A stretch of DNA of 50,250 nt, from assembly GCA_903845065.1 (NCBI GenBank), contig CAIMWH010000277.1, positions 1 to 50,250 on the forward strand. The letters are read 5' to 3'. Under the pieces are notes generated by a model. That model searched no databases. It was given only the letters and a program-made list of their open reading frames with translations, and had not been told where the DNA came from. This DNA is from an uncultured Rhodospirillales bacterium. GTDB taxonomy: Bacteria > Pseudomonadota > Alphaproteobacteria > Acetobacterales > Acetobacteraceae. The translations under genes and the position numbers were made by a program. Of this stretch, positions 31,999-40,947 are shown in pieces. The number at the start of each line of letters is the position of its first letter. Within the stretch, counting starts at the first letter, position 1.

Positions 31999-33426
31999 TC
32001 AATACGTCTGCCGCTTGACGAACTGGCCGGTGCCGGGCGTGGCATGCACCGTCGCGCCGTCCCAGATCGTCCGGCCGCGCAGCACCGTGGTGACCACCCG
32101 CCCGCGCATCCGCCGGCCGTGATAGGGCGACCAGCGCATTTCCGGCCGGTCGGTGATGATGGCCTCGTCGAAGGCGTAGTCGGCGCGTTCCATCACCAGC
32201 AGATCGGCATCCGAACCGAGGCGGATGGCGCCCTTCTTCGGATAGAGCCCATGCAGTTTCGCGCTGCGTTCGGCGCAGTAGGTGGCCATCAGGGTGGGCG
32301 ACAGGCCGCGTTCGTCGAGCAGGGTGAACATCAGCGGCGCGTAGCTTTGCAGCCCGGTCAGTCCCGCCCCGTTGGCGAAGATATCGGGCGAGCCCTTGCG
32401 ATCGGCCGGCCAGGGCGCGTGGTCGGTGGAGACATAGGCCACCTTGTCGGCGACCAGGCAGTCCCACATCCGCTCCACCTCGTCCTTGGTGCGGAACGGC
32501 GGGTTGCATTTGCCGCGCCCGCCGAGGCGCACGATGTCCTCCTCCGTCATGCACAGATACTGGATGCAGGCCTCGCCGGTGGCCTGCGCCCCCATGCGGC
32601 GGAACACCTCGGCGATCTCGAAGCCGCGCGCCAGCGAGGAATGGGCGATGTGGACATGGGCGCCGGTTTGCAGCCCGATCTCGAAAATCTCCAGGTCCGC
32701 CATGGTCTCCGCCAGCGGCGGGCGGGTGCGGCAGTGCCAGATGGCGCTGGTGTTGCCGGCCGCCTTGGCCTCGGCGGTGAGGCGCTCGACGAGTTCCTGG
32801 TCCTCGTTATGCACCGCCACCGGCAACCCGGTCTTGGCGATCTCGGTGAAGGCGGCAACCATGGTGGGATGGTCGATGCGCGGGAAGCGCACCGCGTCAT
32901 ACTCGTAGGTGGAGAGCTTGAAGGCCGAGATGCCGGCCGCGGCGAGCCCCGCGATGGCCTCCACGCCGCCGGTTTTCTTGATGGTGCCGTAGAGGGCCAC
33001 ATCGACATGGGCGGTGCGCTCCACCCAGCCGATCTTGTCCATCAGCACCTCGGCCGAGGTGACGGCCTGCGGTACGTCGTACGGCATGTCCACGCAGGTG
33101 GTCACGCCTCCGGCCGCCGCACTGCGGGTGGCGCCCTCGATGCCGGGCCAGCCGATGGCCGACGCGGTGTGCATGTGGCCATCTACCAGCCCGGGCATGA
33201 TGTAGCGCCCGCGATGATCCACGATGTCCCGCGCCGGCGGCGGCACCCCCTGGCCGATGGCGGCGATGATCTCGCCACGCACGGCGACATAGCCGTCCCG
33301 GATGACCTCCGATGAAGTAACTATATCGCCCAGGAATACGCGATCGTATGATTCCGACACTTCAATACCCATCCCGTGCAAGGGGTCACGCTTGCCCCAC
33401 GGCGCGCGCGACCTTAGGAAGTCCAT
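31999..33426 (-). CDS. Dihydropyrimidinase/hydantoinase/allantoinase-family amidohydrolase
   Basis: A 475-residue metal-dependent amidohydrolase. [11 protein letters not shown] carries the first metal His pair, [12 protein letters not shown] the Lys that is normally carboxylated, AVHNED and HIAHSS further His ligands, and [11 protein letters not shown] the catalytic Asp. It opens cyclic amides such as hydantoins, dihydropyrimidines or allantoin. With two N-carbamoyl-amino-acid hydrolases in the same operon, a hydantoin-to-amino-acid route fits best. The start is uncertain: ATG at 33426 or at 33372, neither with a good ribosome-binding site. It is divergent from prpD. Confidence 0.88.
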   Translation of the reverse strand: MDFLRSRAPWGKRDPLHGMGIEVSESYDRVFLGDIVTSSEVIRDGYVAVRGEIIAAIGQGVPPPARDIVDHRGRYIMPGLVDGHMHTASAIGWPGIEGATRSAAAGGVTTCVDMPYDVPQAVTSAEVLMDKIGWVERTAHVDVALYGTIKKTGGVEAIAGLAAAGISAFKLSTYEYDAVRFPRIDHPTMVAAFTEIAKTGLPVAVHNEDQELVERLTAEAKAAGNTSAIWHCRTRPPLAETMADLEIFEIGLQTGAHVHIAHSSLARGFEIAEVFRRMGAQATGEACIQYLCMTEEDIVRLGGRGKCNPPFRTKDEVERMWDCLVADKVAYVSTDHAPWPADRKGSPDIFANGAGLTGLQSYAPLMFTLLDERGLSPTLMATYCAERSAKLHGLYPKKGAIRLGSDADLLVMERADYAFDEAIITDRPEMRWSPYHGRRMRGRVVTTVLRGRTIWDGATVHATPGTGQFVKRQTY

Positions 33427-33492
33427 GTTTCAACGCTAACCCGCACACGGCGCGCCGCCAATCCCGCGCCTGACGGCCCGGAGGAGTTCAGC

Positions 33493-35016
33493 ATGAAGTT
33501 GCACGACGTGAAGGTTTATCCGTCCAAGGTCCATTTGCCGCGCGAGGACCAGCTTGCCTGGAAAATCGCCGGGGTCGCCGCCGACAAGGTGGCGGTGCCG
33601 AAGGACACCACGGAGATGATCATCAACCGGATCATCGACAATGCCTCCGTCGCCATCGCCGCCATCAATCGCCGCCCGGTGGTCTCGGCGCGTGACATGG
33701 CGCGCGGCCATTCCAAGAAGGGCGCCGCCACCGTATTCGGCATGCCGTCCGGCAAGACGTTCAGCCCCGAATGGGCCGCGTGGGCGAACGGCACGGCGGT
33801 GCGCGAACTCGATATGCACGATACCTTCCTCGCCGCCGACTACTCCCACCCCGGCGACAACATCCCGCCGATCCTCGCCGTGGGCCAGGCGATGGAGAAG
33901 TCCGGCAAGGACCTCATCCGCGGCCTCGCGACGGGCTACGAGATCCATATCGACCTGGTGCGCGCAATCTGCCTGCATGAGCACAAGATCGACCATATCG
34001 CCCATCTCTGCCCCGCCCAGGCCGCCGGCATCGGCACCATGCTGGGCCTCAAGCAGGACGTGATTTTCCAGGCCGTGCAGCAGGCCGTCCATGTCAGCTT
34101 CACCACCCGCCAGTCCCGCAAGGGCGAGATTTCCTCGTGGAAGGCCTACGCCCCCGCCCATGCCGGCAAGCTCGCCGTCGAGGCGGTGGACCGCGTGATG
34201 CGTGGCGAAGGTGCGCCGAGCCCGATCTATGAAGGCGAGGACAGCGTGATGGCGTGGATCCTGTCCGGCCGCACGGCGCGCGACAAGGGGCTGGCCGAGG
34301 CCGTCTATCACGTGCCGCTGCCCGAGCCGGGCGAGGCCAAGCGCTCTATCCTGGACAGCTACACCAAGGAGCACAGCGCGGAATACCAGAGCCAGGCGCT
34401 GATCGACCTCGCCTTCAAGATGCGCGAGCAGATCGCCGACCTGTCGCAGATCGCCAAGATCGTGCTGCACACCAGCCACCACACCCACTACGTGATCGGC
34501 ACCGGTGCCAACGATCCGCAGAAGATGGACCCCAAGGCGAGCCGCGAGACGCTCGACCATTCCATCATGTACATCTTCGCCGTCGCCCTGCAGGACGGCG
34601 TGTGGCACCACGTGGACAGCTACGCCCCCAAGCGCGCCTCGCGCCCCGATACCGTGGAGCTGTGGCACAAGATCGAGACCACCGAGGATGCCGAATGGAC
34701 GCGCCGCTATCACTCGCGCGATCCCAATGAGCTGGCCTTCGGCGGCCGGATCGAGGTGTTCATGAAGGACGGCAGCAAGCTGGTCGATGAACTCGCGGTG
34801 GCCAACGCGCACCCCAACGGCGCCAAGCCGTTTGCCCGCGCCGACTACATCAAGAAGTTCCAGACGCTGACCGACGGCATCATCGCGCCGCGCGAATCGG
34901 CCCGCTTCCTCGAAGCGGCGCAGGACCTGGTGAAGCTGCCCGCCGGCGAACTCTATCGCCTCAACGTGGCCATTCCGGCCAGCCGCCTGCTGGTGGGCAA
35001 GCCGGGCATTTTCTAA
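33493..35016 (+). CDS. prpD: 2-methylcitrate dehydratase PrpD (MmgE/PrpD family)
   Basis: A 507-residue PrpD. Family landmarks are [49 protein letters not shown], and the C-terminal lid domain with [18 protein letters not shown]. The enzyme dehydrates 2-methylcitrate in the methylcitrate cycle, which burns propionyl-CoA to pyruvate and succinate. prpC follows 25 bases later with its own strong site. GGAGGAGTTC precedes the start. prpB is not in this window. Confidence 0.93.
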   Translation: MKLHDVKVYPSKVHLPREDQLAWKIAGVAADKVAVPKDTTEMIINRIIDNASVAIAAINRRPVVSARDMARGHSKKGAATVFGMPSGKTFSPEWAAWANGTAVRELDMHDTFLAADYSHPGDNIPPILAVGQAMEKSGKDLIRGLATGYEIHIDLVRAICLHEHKIDHIAHLCPAQAAGIGTMLGLKQDVIFQAVQQAVHVSFTTRQSRKGEISSWKAYAPAHAGKLAVEAVDRVMRGEGAPSPIYEGEDSVMAWILSGRTARDKGLAEAVYHVPLPEPGEAKRSILDSYTKEHSAEYQSQALIDLAFKMREQIADLSQIAKIVLHTSHHTHYVIGTGANDPQKMDPKASRETLDHSIMYIFAVALQDGVWHHVDSYAPKRASRPDTVELWHKIETTEDAEWTRRYHSRDPNELAFGGRIEVFMKDGSKLVDELAVANAHPNGAKPFARADYIKKFQTLTDGIIAPRESARFLEAAQDLVKLPAGELYRLNVAIPASRLLVGKPGIF

Positions 35017-35041
35017 GCGAGCATTTTCTGAGGAGGAAACC

Positions 35042-36196
35042 ATGAGCGAAACCGCCACTTCCAACTTCAAACCCAAGAAATCGGTGGCGCTCTCGGGCGT
35101 CACCGCCGGCAACACCGCGCTGTGCACCGTGGGCCGTAGCGGTAATGACCTGCACTATCGCGGCTACGACATCCTCGATATCGCCGATATCTGCGAATTC
35201 GAGGAACTCGCCCACCTGCTCGTGCACGGCGAACTGCCCAACGCCGCCCAGCTTGCCACCTACAAGGCCAAGCTGAAGGCGTTGCGCGGCATCCCCAACG
35301 CGGTGCGCGCGGTGCTGGAAACCATCCCGGCGGCAGCCCATCCGATGGATGCGATGCGCACCGCGGTGTCCGCCCTCGGCTGCGTGCTGCCCGAGAAGGA
35401 GGACCATGGCGCACCCGGCGCGCGCGATATCGCCGATCGCCTGATGGCCTCGCTCGGCTCGATGCTGTTGTACTGGCATCATTTCTCGCAGAACGGCAAA
35501 CGCATCGAGGTGGAGACCGATGACGACTCGATCGGCGCCCATTTCCTCCATCTGCTGCACGGCAAGGCGCCGCGCGAAAGCTGGGTGCGCGCCATGCACA
35601 CCTCGCTCAACCTCTACGCCGAGCACGAATACAACGCCTCGACCTTCACCTGCCGGGTGATCGCCGGCACCGGGTCGGACATGTATTCCGCCATCACCGG
35701 CGGCATCGGCGCCCTGCGTGGGCCGAAGCATGGCGGAGCGAACGAGGTTTCGTTCGATATCCAGAAGCGCTACGCCAATCCGGACGACGCGGAAGCCGAT
35801 ATCCGCGCCCGCGTGGCGGCCAAGGAAGTGGTGATCGGTTTCGGCCATCCGGTCTACACCATCGCTGATCCGCGCAACGAGATCATCAAGGAGGTGTCCC
35901 GCCGCCTGTCGCAGGAAGCCGGCGACATGCGGATGTTCGAGATCGCCGATCGGATCGAGGGCGTGATGGCGCAAACCAAGAAGATGTTCGCCAATCTCGA
36001 CTGGTTCAGCGCGGTTTCGTACCACATGATGGGCGTGCCGACGGCGATGTTCACGCCGCTGTTCGTGATCTCGCGCACCTCCGGCTGGTCGGCCCATGTG
36101 GTCGAGCAGCGTATCGACGGCAAGATCATCCGCCCGACGGCCAACTATGTCGGTCCGGAAAATCAGAAGTTCGTGAAACTGGCTGACCGCGGCTGA
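35042..36196 (+). CDS. prpC: 2-methylcitrate synthase / citrate synthase PrpC
   Basis: A 384-residue citrate-synthase-family protein. [20 protein letters not shown], the catalytic region [20 protein letters not shown] and the C-terminal [13 protein letters not shown] are all present. The short N-terminus (starting at [13 protein letters not shown]) and the linkage to prpD identify it as the methylcitrate type, joining propionyl-CoA and oxaloacetate. GAGGAGGAAACC stands just before the start. A rho-independent terminator ends the operon 34 bases after the stop. Confidence 0.93.
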   Translation: MSETATSNFKPKKSVALSGVTAGNTALCTVGRSGNDLHYRGYDILDIADICEFEELAHLLVHGELPNAAQLATYKAKLKALRGIPNAVRAVLETIPAAAHPMDAMRTAVSALGCVLPEKEDHGAPGARDIADRLMASLGSMLLYWHHFSQNGKRIEVETDDDSIGAHFLHLLHGKAPRESWVRAMHTSLNLYAEHEYNASTFTCRVIAGTGSDMYSAITGGIGALRGPKHGGANEVSFDIQKRYANPDDAEADIRARVAAKEVVIGFGHPVYTIADPRNEIIKEVSRRLSQEAGDMRMFEIADRIEGVMAQTKKMFANLDWFSAVSYHMMGVPTAMFTPLFVISRTSGWSAHVVEQRIDGKIIRPTANYVGPENQKFVKLADRG

Positions 36197-36229
36197 TAGT
36201 TCTCGCCGCCGCGTGCGCGCGGAAATGTG

Positions 36230-36267
36230 AAGCGCGCCATGGTATTTTGCCATGGTGCGCTTTTTTT
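36230..36267 (+). terminator. Rho-independent terminator of prpDC
   Basis: The arm AAGCGCGCCATGG (36230-36242) pairs with CCATGGTGCGCTT (36250-36262) with one G-U pair, around a loop of T and A, and is followed directly by a run of seven T (36261-36267). This is the clearest intrinsic terminator of the window. Confidence 0.93.
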
Positions 36268-36299
36268 CTGCCGAATTTCATTCCTCATCGTGCTTTTCG

Positions 36300-36329
36300 T
36301 TGACATCGGTCTGTCACCGGCCCGATAGC
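36300..36329 (+). promoter_or_regulatory. Candidate sigma-70-type promoter for the histone-like gene
   Basis: TTGACA at 36300-36305 is a perfect -35 box; GATAGC at 36324-36329, 18 bases on, is a weak -10. The pair lies about 255 bases before the start codon, so a long leader would result. The -10 box is poor, hence modest confidence. Confidence 0.4.
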
Positions 36330-36585
36330 GGAATCAGCATGACCTGCGCGCGTGCCGATTCGTTAACCAGGTGCCGCCCCGTCATGCGAATGGGAAGGTT
36401 CGGTTCATGAGCCATCGGCTCGCCCGGCTTCGGATGTGGGACAGGATAGGCGGCGCCGGATCGGCCGCGCGTGTTCTTATGTCAAAGCGCAACCTTTCGC
36501 CGCAACACCCCAGCGTGGCCACGCGTGTTCATTGCGAAACTGCGGGAGGCCTGACCCAACACGGCAACAAGGAGTTCGACGCGCC

Positions 36586-37113
36586 ATGACCGATGACGAC
36601 GTGAAGAAACCGCGGGCCCAGGCGCTCGCCATGAAAGCCGCGAGCAAGAAGGCGGCGGCCCCCAAGGCGGCAGCTCCCGCGCCGGCCGCACCTGCCGCCG
36701 CCGCCAAGCCGGCCGCGAAAAAGGCCAAGGCCGCTGCCCCGGCACCTGCACCGGCACCGGCGCCCGCGCCCGTTGCCGCCGCCAAGCCCGCCGCCAAGAA
36801 GGCCGCCGCGAAGAAGCCGGCTGCCGCCGAAGCCAAGCCGGCCGCTGCCGCCAAGCCCGCCGCGAAAAAGCCCGCCGCCAAGGCCGCGGCCAAGCCGGCT
36901 GCGAAGGCCGCTGCGCCGAAAGCGGCTGCCCCCAAGGCCGCCGCGAAACCGGCTGCCAAGAAGGCCGCCAAGCCGGCTGCGAAAGCCGCGGCACCCGCCA
37001 AGCCGAAGGCCGCGAAAAAGGCCGCCGCGCCGAAAGCTGCCGCCGCTCCCGCAGCCCCCGCCGCGGTCGCCAAGCCCGCCGCCAAGCGCAGCCGCAAGGC
37101 CGCCACCGGCTGA
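36586..37113 (+). CDS. Histone H1-like Lys/Ala/Pro-rich protein
   Basis: A 175-residue protein made almost only of Ala, Lys and Pro after a short acidic start (MTDDDVKKP). It consists of repeated AAKPAAKKAA and AAPKAAA units with one (AP)n stretch near residue 60, and ends KRSRKAATG. It resembles eukaryotic H1 tails and bacterial HctB, AlgP or PhaF tails, and should be disordered and bind DNA, RNA or polyanionic granules. It has no globular domain, so phasin-like DNA linking is also possible. AAGGAG lies before the start. Repeat number probably varies between strains. Confidence 0.8.
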   Translation: MTDDDVKKPRAQALAMKAASKKAAAPKAAAPAPAAPAAAAKPAAKKAKAAAPAPAPAPAPAPVAAAKPAAKKAAAKKPAAAEAKPAAAAKPAAKKPAAKAAAKPAAKAAAPKAAAPKAAAKPAAKKAAKPAAKAAAPAKPKAAKKAAAPKAAAAPAAPAAVAKPAAKRSRKAATG

Positions 37114-37126
37114 TGCTAGCCCTCGC

Positions 37127-37151
37127 CCCCTCCCGCTTATGGCGGGAGGGG
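37127..37151. terminator. Hairpin between the histone-like gene and otnC
   Basis: A 10-bp stem (37127-37136, CCCCTCCCGC, with 37142-37151) and a five-base loop separate the convergent genes. No T run is present. It may end both transcripts. Confidence 0.65.
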
Positions 37152-37159
37152 ATGCGCGC

Positions 37160-37792
37160 CTAGCTGAAGGTCGCCAGCAAATCCTCGACCTGCCCGGGCG
37201 TTAGCAATCGAGGCGATTGCGCGCGCAGCAGCAGGAACAGCCGGGCGGCCTCTTCGAGTTCCTCCGCCGCATACACAGCATCGGTCAGCGTCTTGCCGCT
37301 CACCACCGGGCCATGGTTGGCGAGTAGCACCGCCCGCGCCTCCTTCGCCGCCGCCGCGATCGCCGGCCCCATCGCCGCGTCGCCCGGGCGATAGTACGGC
37401 ACCACCGGCATCGTCCGCCCCACCCGCATCACGAAGTACGGCGTCAGCGGCGGGATCGGATTGCTCGCGTCCACGTCGGGCAGACAGGCCACCGCGGTTG
37501 CCATGGTGGAATGCAGGTGCACCACCGCCCCGGCTTCGGGCCGCGATTCATACATCGCCCGATGCATGAACACTTCCTTGGACGGCGCATCACCGTCCAC
37601 GTGGCGGAACCCGAGATCGAGCTTGGACAACCGCCCCGCCGCCAGCCGCCCGAGCGAGGAATTGGTCGGCGTCATCAGGTAGCCATCGTCCAGCCGCACG
37701 CTGATATTGCCGGCGCTGCCGACCGAGTAGCCGCGATCGAACAGGCTGCGCGCCAGTTCCACCAGCAGGTCCCGCGTTGCCGCCTCGTCCAT
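37160..37792 (-). CDS. otnC: 3-oxo-tetronate 4-phosphate decarboxylase OtnC (class II aldolase family)
   Basis: A class II aldolase/adducin-fold protein of 210 residues. GSAGNISVRLDDGYLMTPTN binds phosphate, VVHLHSTMATAVACL carries two zinc His, and LLANHGPVVSG the third. In the Otn pathway it decarboxylates 3-oxo-tetronate 4-phosphate to dihydroxyacetone phosphate. Its ATG overlaps the otnK stop as TGATG; a GTG one codon earlier is the alternative. It is the last gene of the seven-gene operon. Confidence 0.85.
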   Translation of the reverse strand: MDEAATRDLLVELARSLFDRGYSVGSAGNISVRLDDGYLMTPTNSSLGRLAAGRLSKLDLGFRHVDGDAPSKEVFMHRAMYESRPEAGAVVHLHSTMATAVACLPDVDASNPIPPLTPYFVMRVGRTMPVVPYYRPGDAAMGPAIAAAAKEARAVLLANHGPVVSGKTLTDAVYAAEELEEAARLFLLLRAQSPRLLTPGQVEDLLATFS

Positions 37793-39060
37793 CACGCACC
37801 CAGCATGGCGAAGGATTTGGTGAAGAAGTCGGGCCCGCCGAAGTTGCCCGATTTCAGCGCCAGCAGCAGCGGCGCCCCGCTGCCCTCGGCATAGGTCCAG
37901 GGCACGCCGGGATCGATCTCGTGGCCGATCCGCAGCGCCCGCACGCCAAGCCGGGTGACCACGGCGCCGGAGGTCTCGCCGCCGGCCACCACCAGGCGGC
38001 GCACACCCCGCGCCACCAGGCCCTCGGCGATGGCGGCCAGGGCATTTTCCACCAGTGCACCGGCGGCCTCGCGCCCGAGCTTGGCCTGCAACGCGGCCAC
38101 CTTCTCCGGCGGCGCGCTCGCCGCGATCACCACCGGGGCGGCACCCAGCTTGCCCTCCACCCAGGCCAGCGCCTGCGCCGCCAGCGCCGCCGCATCGGGG
38201 GTGGCGAGGGCATCGAGTTCGAGGGTGGGCACATGGGCGCGCGCATTGCCGATCTGGAACAGCGTCGCCCGCGAGCAGGACCCCGCCAGCACCGCCGCAT
38301 GCCCGGCAACCGACGGCAGCGCCGCGGCATCGCCAGTGGCCAGCAGCCCGGCGCGGCGGAAATTATCGGGCAACCCGAGCGCCACGCCCGATCCGCCGGT
38401 GAGCAGCGCATGCCCCTCCGCCGCCTCGCCGATGGCGCGCAGATGGGCGTCGGTCACCGCATCGACGATGGCGAAGCGGCGGCCCTGTTCCTTCAGCGCC
38501 GTCATCGCCTTGCGGATGGCGGGCGCGCCGTCATTCACGGTGGCGAACGGCACCAGCCCCACGGTGCCATCGGTCTGGTGCGACAGCACGCGCACCAGAT
38601 TGGCGTCGGTCATTGGCGTGAGCGGATGCTTCTCCATACCACTCTCATTGAGCAGCGTGCCGCCGACGAACAAATGGCCCTGGTAGACCGTGCGCCCATT
38701 GGTGGGGAACGCCGGGCAGGCCAGCGCGAACCCGGCGCCGAGGGCATCGACCAGGGCTTCCGCCACCGGGCCGATATTGCCCTCGGGGGTGGAATCGAAG
38801 GTCGAGCAATATTTGAAGAAGAACTGCCGGCAGCCCGCCTTTTGCAGCCACGCCAGCGCGGCGAGGCTTTCGCCCACCGCATCGCGCACCGGGGCGGTGC
38901 GGGATTTCAGTGCCACGATGATGGCGTCTGCCTCCGGCACCGCGTCACCCGCGCCGGGCACCCCGATCAACTGGACCGCGCGCATGCCGCCCTTCACCAG
39001 CATGGCGGCAAGATCGGTCGCGCCGGTGAAATCGTCCGCGATGCATCCGAGCAACGCCAT
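37792..39060 (-). CDS. otnK: 3-oxo-tetronate kinase OtnK (four-carbon acid sugar kinase family)
   Basis: A 422-residue protein of the former DUF1537 family. MALLGCIADDFTGATDLAAM is the N-terminal signature with the catalytic Asp pair; KYCSTFDSTPEGNIGPV is the substrate area, and LVVAGGETSGAVV plus GVPW near the C-terminus bind ATP. It phosphorylates 3-oxo-tetronate (3-dehydro-erythronate or threonate). The start at 39060 has GGAGGA within the end of the methyltransferase gene, one base apart, so it is co-transcribed with that gene. The dehydrogenase that would make its substrate (LtnD/DenD-like) is not seen here. Confidence 0.9.
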   Translation of the reverse strand: MALLGCIADDFTGATDLAAMLVKGGMRAVQLIGVPGAGDAVPEADAIIVALKSRTAPVRDAVGESLAALAWLQKAGCRQFFFKYCSTFDSTPEGNIGPVAEALVDALGAGFALACPAFPTNGRTVYQGHLFVGGTLLNESGMEKHPLTPMTDANLVRVLSHQTDGTVGLVPFATVNDGAPAIRKAMTALKEQGRRFAIVDAVTDAHLRAIGEAAEGHALLTGGSGVALGLPDNFRRAGLLATGDAAALPSVAGHAAVLAGSCSRATLFQIGNARAHVPTLELDALATPDAAALAAQALAWVEGKLGAAPVVIAASAPPEKVAALQAKLGREAAGALVENALAAIAEGLVARGVRRLVVAGGETSGAVVTRLGVRALRIGHEIDPGVPWTYAEGSGAPLLLALKSGNFGGPDFFTKSFAMLGA

Positions 39061-39061
39061 C

Positions 39062-39919
39062 TCAGTATCCTCCGTTGGGCAGCGCCAGAAGATCGCGGTG
39101 GCCGACCCGCATGGCAAGCCGCCCGGCCGCGATCTGCCGCAGCCGCGCCGCGCGGGCCGCCCTGATGGTGCCGCGTGCGGCCGGCATCCAGTGCGCGGCC
39201 GCGTCCGCATGGCCGTGCACCAGCGCGCTCAGCATGTGCGCGGCGCCGGGGGCGATGCGCCAGTGCGACTCCGCGGCGCTCACCGCAAAGCCCCGCGCCG
39301 AGAACGCCGCCCGGAACGCCGCCTCGGCATGGCGGCCGACCGAGGGGCCGAACCCCTTGTCGCGCGCCTGGTCGCGGCGGAAGCCGGTGGTGACCGCGAT
39401 GTCCCCGGCGTGGCTGGGCATCATGCGGTCGTGACCATCGACATTGAGGCACGCCAGCATCGGCCCGCGCACCGCGGCGGCCAGTGCCTCTAGCCAGCGG
39501 CGGGACACCAGGTCGAGCAGGGCGCTGCACACCACCGCGTCGGCGTCCCCGATATCGAGTCCTTCGAGATCGGCCAGATCGGCGACGCGCGTGGCGATGC
39601 GCCAGACACCGTGCGGGGTGGTCACGGTGAGGCCCCCGCGAACGCTGACGTCGAAGCCCTGCGCCTCGGCCCAGTCCGCCGTTTCGGCCAGCCCGCGCGC
39701 GAGCAACCCGGCGTCGGCATCCACCAGCAGCCAGGCCTGGTCGCCGGCGATGCGCGGGGCGAGCCAGCGCAGCAGGCTGCCGGTGCCGCAGCCGAGATCC
39801 ATGATCACCGGCCGTTCTGGCAAGGCGGCGATGAAGCGCGCGGCGAGGGCGGGGTTGCGGGCCGCGGCATCGAACGGCTCGCGCAACGCCAGCCAGTCGC
39901 CGTCGAAGGTCTCGCTCAT
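39062..39919 (-). CDS. SAM-dependent class I methyltransferase
   Basis: A 285-residue methyltransferase. IMDLGCGTGSLLRWLAPRI (40-58) is the SAM-binding motif I, LVDADAGLL motif II, and AVVCSALLDLVSRRWLEAL motif III/IV. The C-terminal part (FSARGFAVSAAESHWRIAPG) is like small-molecule O- or C-methyltransferases. It overlaps the glycosyltransferase stop by four bases (ATGA). In this operon it probably methylates a pteridine-like or sugar intermediate; that is inference. The long in-frame upstream extension lies inside the glycosyltransferase gene and is not used. Confidence 0.88.
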   Translation of the reverse strand: MSETFDGDWLALREPFDAAARNPALAARFIAALPERPVIMDLGCGTGSLLRWLAPRIAGDQAWLLVDADAGLLARGLAETADWAEAQGFDVSVRGGLTVTTPHGVWRIATRVADLADLEGLDIGDADAVVCSALLDLVSRRWLEALAAAVRGPMLACLNVDGHDRMMPSHAGDIAVTTGFRRDQARDKGFGPSVGRHAEAAFRAAFSARGFAVSAAESHWRIAPGAAHMLSALVHGHADAAAHWMPAARGTIRAARAARLRQIAAGRLAMRVGHRDLLALPNGGY

Positions 39920-40947
39920 ACCAGTGCCGCGGCGAAGGCCTCGGCCTGGGCCGGCCAGTCCGGCAGGGTCTGCCCCACCCGCCACGCCGCCTCGGCCGCC
40001 GACGCGCGCAGCGGCAGGTCGTAGATCAGCCGGCGGATCGCCTTGGAGAACGTCACCTGGTCGCCAACTTCGCAGACGATGCCGGCCTCGGGCGTCACCA
40101 GCGCGCCGGCCGCACCGCCGTTGGTGACGGCCACCGGCAGCCCGCGCTTGAGCGCCTCGGCGATGGCCATGCCGTAGCCCTCGAACTGGGTGGCGAGCGC
40201 GAACAGGTCCGCCCCACGCCACAGCGCGTCCAATGCGGCGTCGCTCTGCTCGCCCAGGAACGTCACCCGGCTGGTCACGCCGAGTTCCTCCGCCAGCGCC
40301 CGCAGCGACTGCGCGTGCACGCCATCGAGCAGCGGCCCGGCGATCACCAGGCGCCAGTCGAGATCGAACAGGCGGGCCAGGGCACGGATCAGCAGGTCGT
40401 GTCCCTTGCGCGGAATGAAGGCGCCGAGGGAGAGGATAGTGCAGCCCGGCCCGCCCGATCCGGTGCAGCGCAGCGCCGGGGCGGTGCCGGGCACCACCAC
40501 GCGCACGCGGGCGGGGTCGACGCCGAATTCCTTCGCCAGCCGGTCGGCCGTGGCCTGGCTCGTGACGATGATGCGGCGGAGCAGGGGGAACAGGCGGTGC
40601 TCGATCGCCTTCAACGCATCGCGCGCCGCATCGGTGCGGCCGGCCTCCAAGGCGGTGGGGTGGTGGATCAGGCCGACGGCGCCACGGGCTACCAGATCGT
40701 CCGTCAGGTCGGCGAAGGCGGGCAGGCCGAGGCCGTCGATCACCGGGATGGCGTCGGGCGCCACCGCCACCCAGGCCGCGCGGGCCGCTTCCAGCGCCGC
40801 GGAATCGGGCAGCGGGTGGTGGCCGGCGCATTCCAGCACGTCGACGCTGTGGCCGATGGTGCGCATGCCGCCGATGATCGCCCGGTCATAGCCATAGCCG
40901 CCCGATACGGTGTCGAGCCGGCCCGGCACGATGAAGGCGGCGCGCAT
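39916..40947 (-). CDS. Glycosyltransferase family 4 protein
   Basis: A 343-residue GT-B glycosyltransferase. It opens MRAAFIVPGRLDTVSGGYGY, the usual glycine-rich acceptor loop of GT4, and has ILSLGAFIPRKGHDLLIRAL and the nucleotide-sugar E-x7-E motif in FEGYGMAIAEALKRGLPVAV. It should transfer a sugar from NDP-sugar or GDP-sugar. Its place between a PTPS-like gene and a methyltransferase gene points to a small molecule acceptor rather than a surface glycan. It overlaps the PTPS-like gene by one base and the methyltransferase gene by four. Confidence 0.9.
   Translation of the reverse strand: MRAAFIVPGRLDTVSGGYGYDRAIIGGMRTIGHSVDVLECAGHHPLPDSAALEAARAAWVAVAPDAIPVIDGLGLPAFADLTDDLVARGAVGLIHHPTALEAGRTDAARDALKAIEHRLFPLLRRIIVTSQATADRLAKEFGVDPARVRVVVPGTAPALRCTGSGGPGCTILSLGAFIPRKGHDLLIRALARLFDLDWRLVIAGPLLDGVHAQSLRALAEELGVTSRVTFLGEQSDAALDALWRGADLFALATQFEGYGMAIAEALKRGLPVAVTNGGAAGALVTPEAGIVCEVGDQVTFSKAIRRLIYDLPLRASAAEAAWRVGQTLPDWPAQAEAFAAALV

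Larger units (their letters stand above)
36197..36585. other. Intergenic region between prpC and the histone-like gene
   Basis: It holds the prpC terminator (36230-36267) and, beyond it, about 320 bases without a supported gene. A small plus-strand frame (about 36408-36589, opening MSHRLARLRMWDRIGG) is open but has no ribosome-binding site and odd composition; I do not call it. The stretch 36270-36330 is AT-richer and holds the promoter-like pair listed separately. The rest is probably a long leader. Confidence 0.6.

Noticed and set aside
36408-36589. Small ORF before the histone-like gene
   Set aside because: No ribosome-binding site, unusual composition, and it overlaps the start of a better-supported gene.
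36690-37080. Possible CRISPR-like or tandem DNA array
   Set aside because: The repetition is a codon-level consequence of AAKPAAKK protein repeats; no regular spacer structure.
38997-39060. Upstream in-frame extension of otnK to 39210
   Set aside because: It lies inside the methyltransferase gene; the family signature begins at the Met at 39060 with GGAGGA before it.
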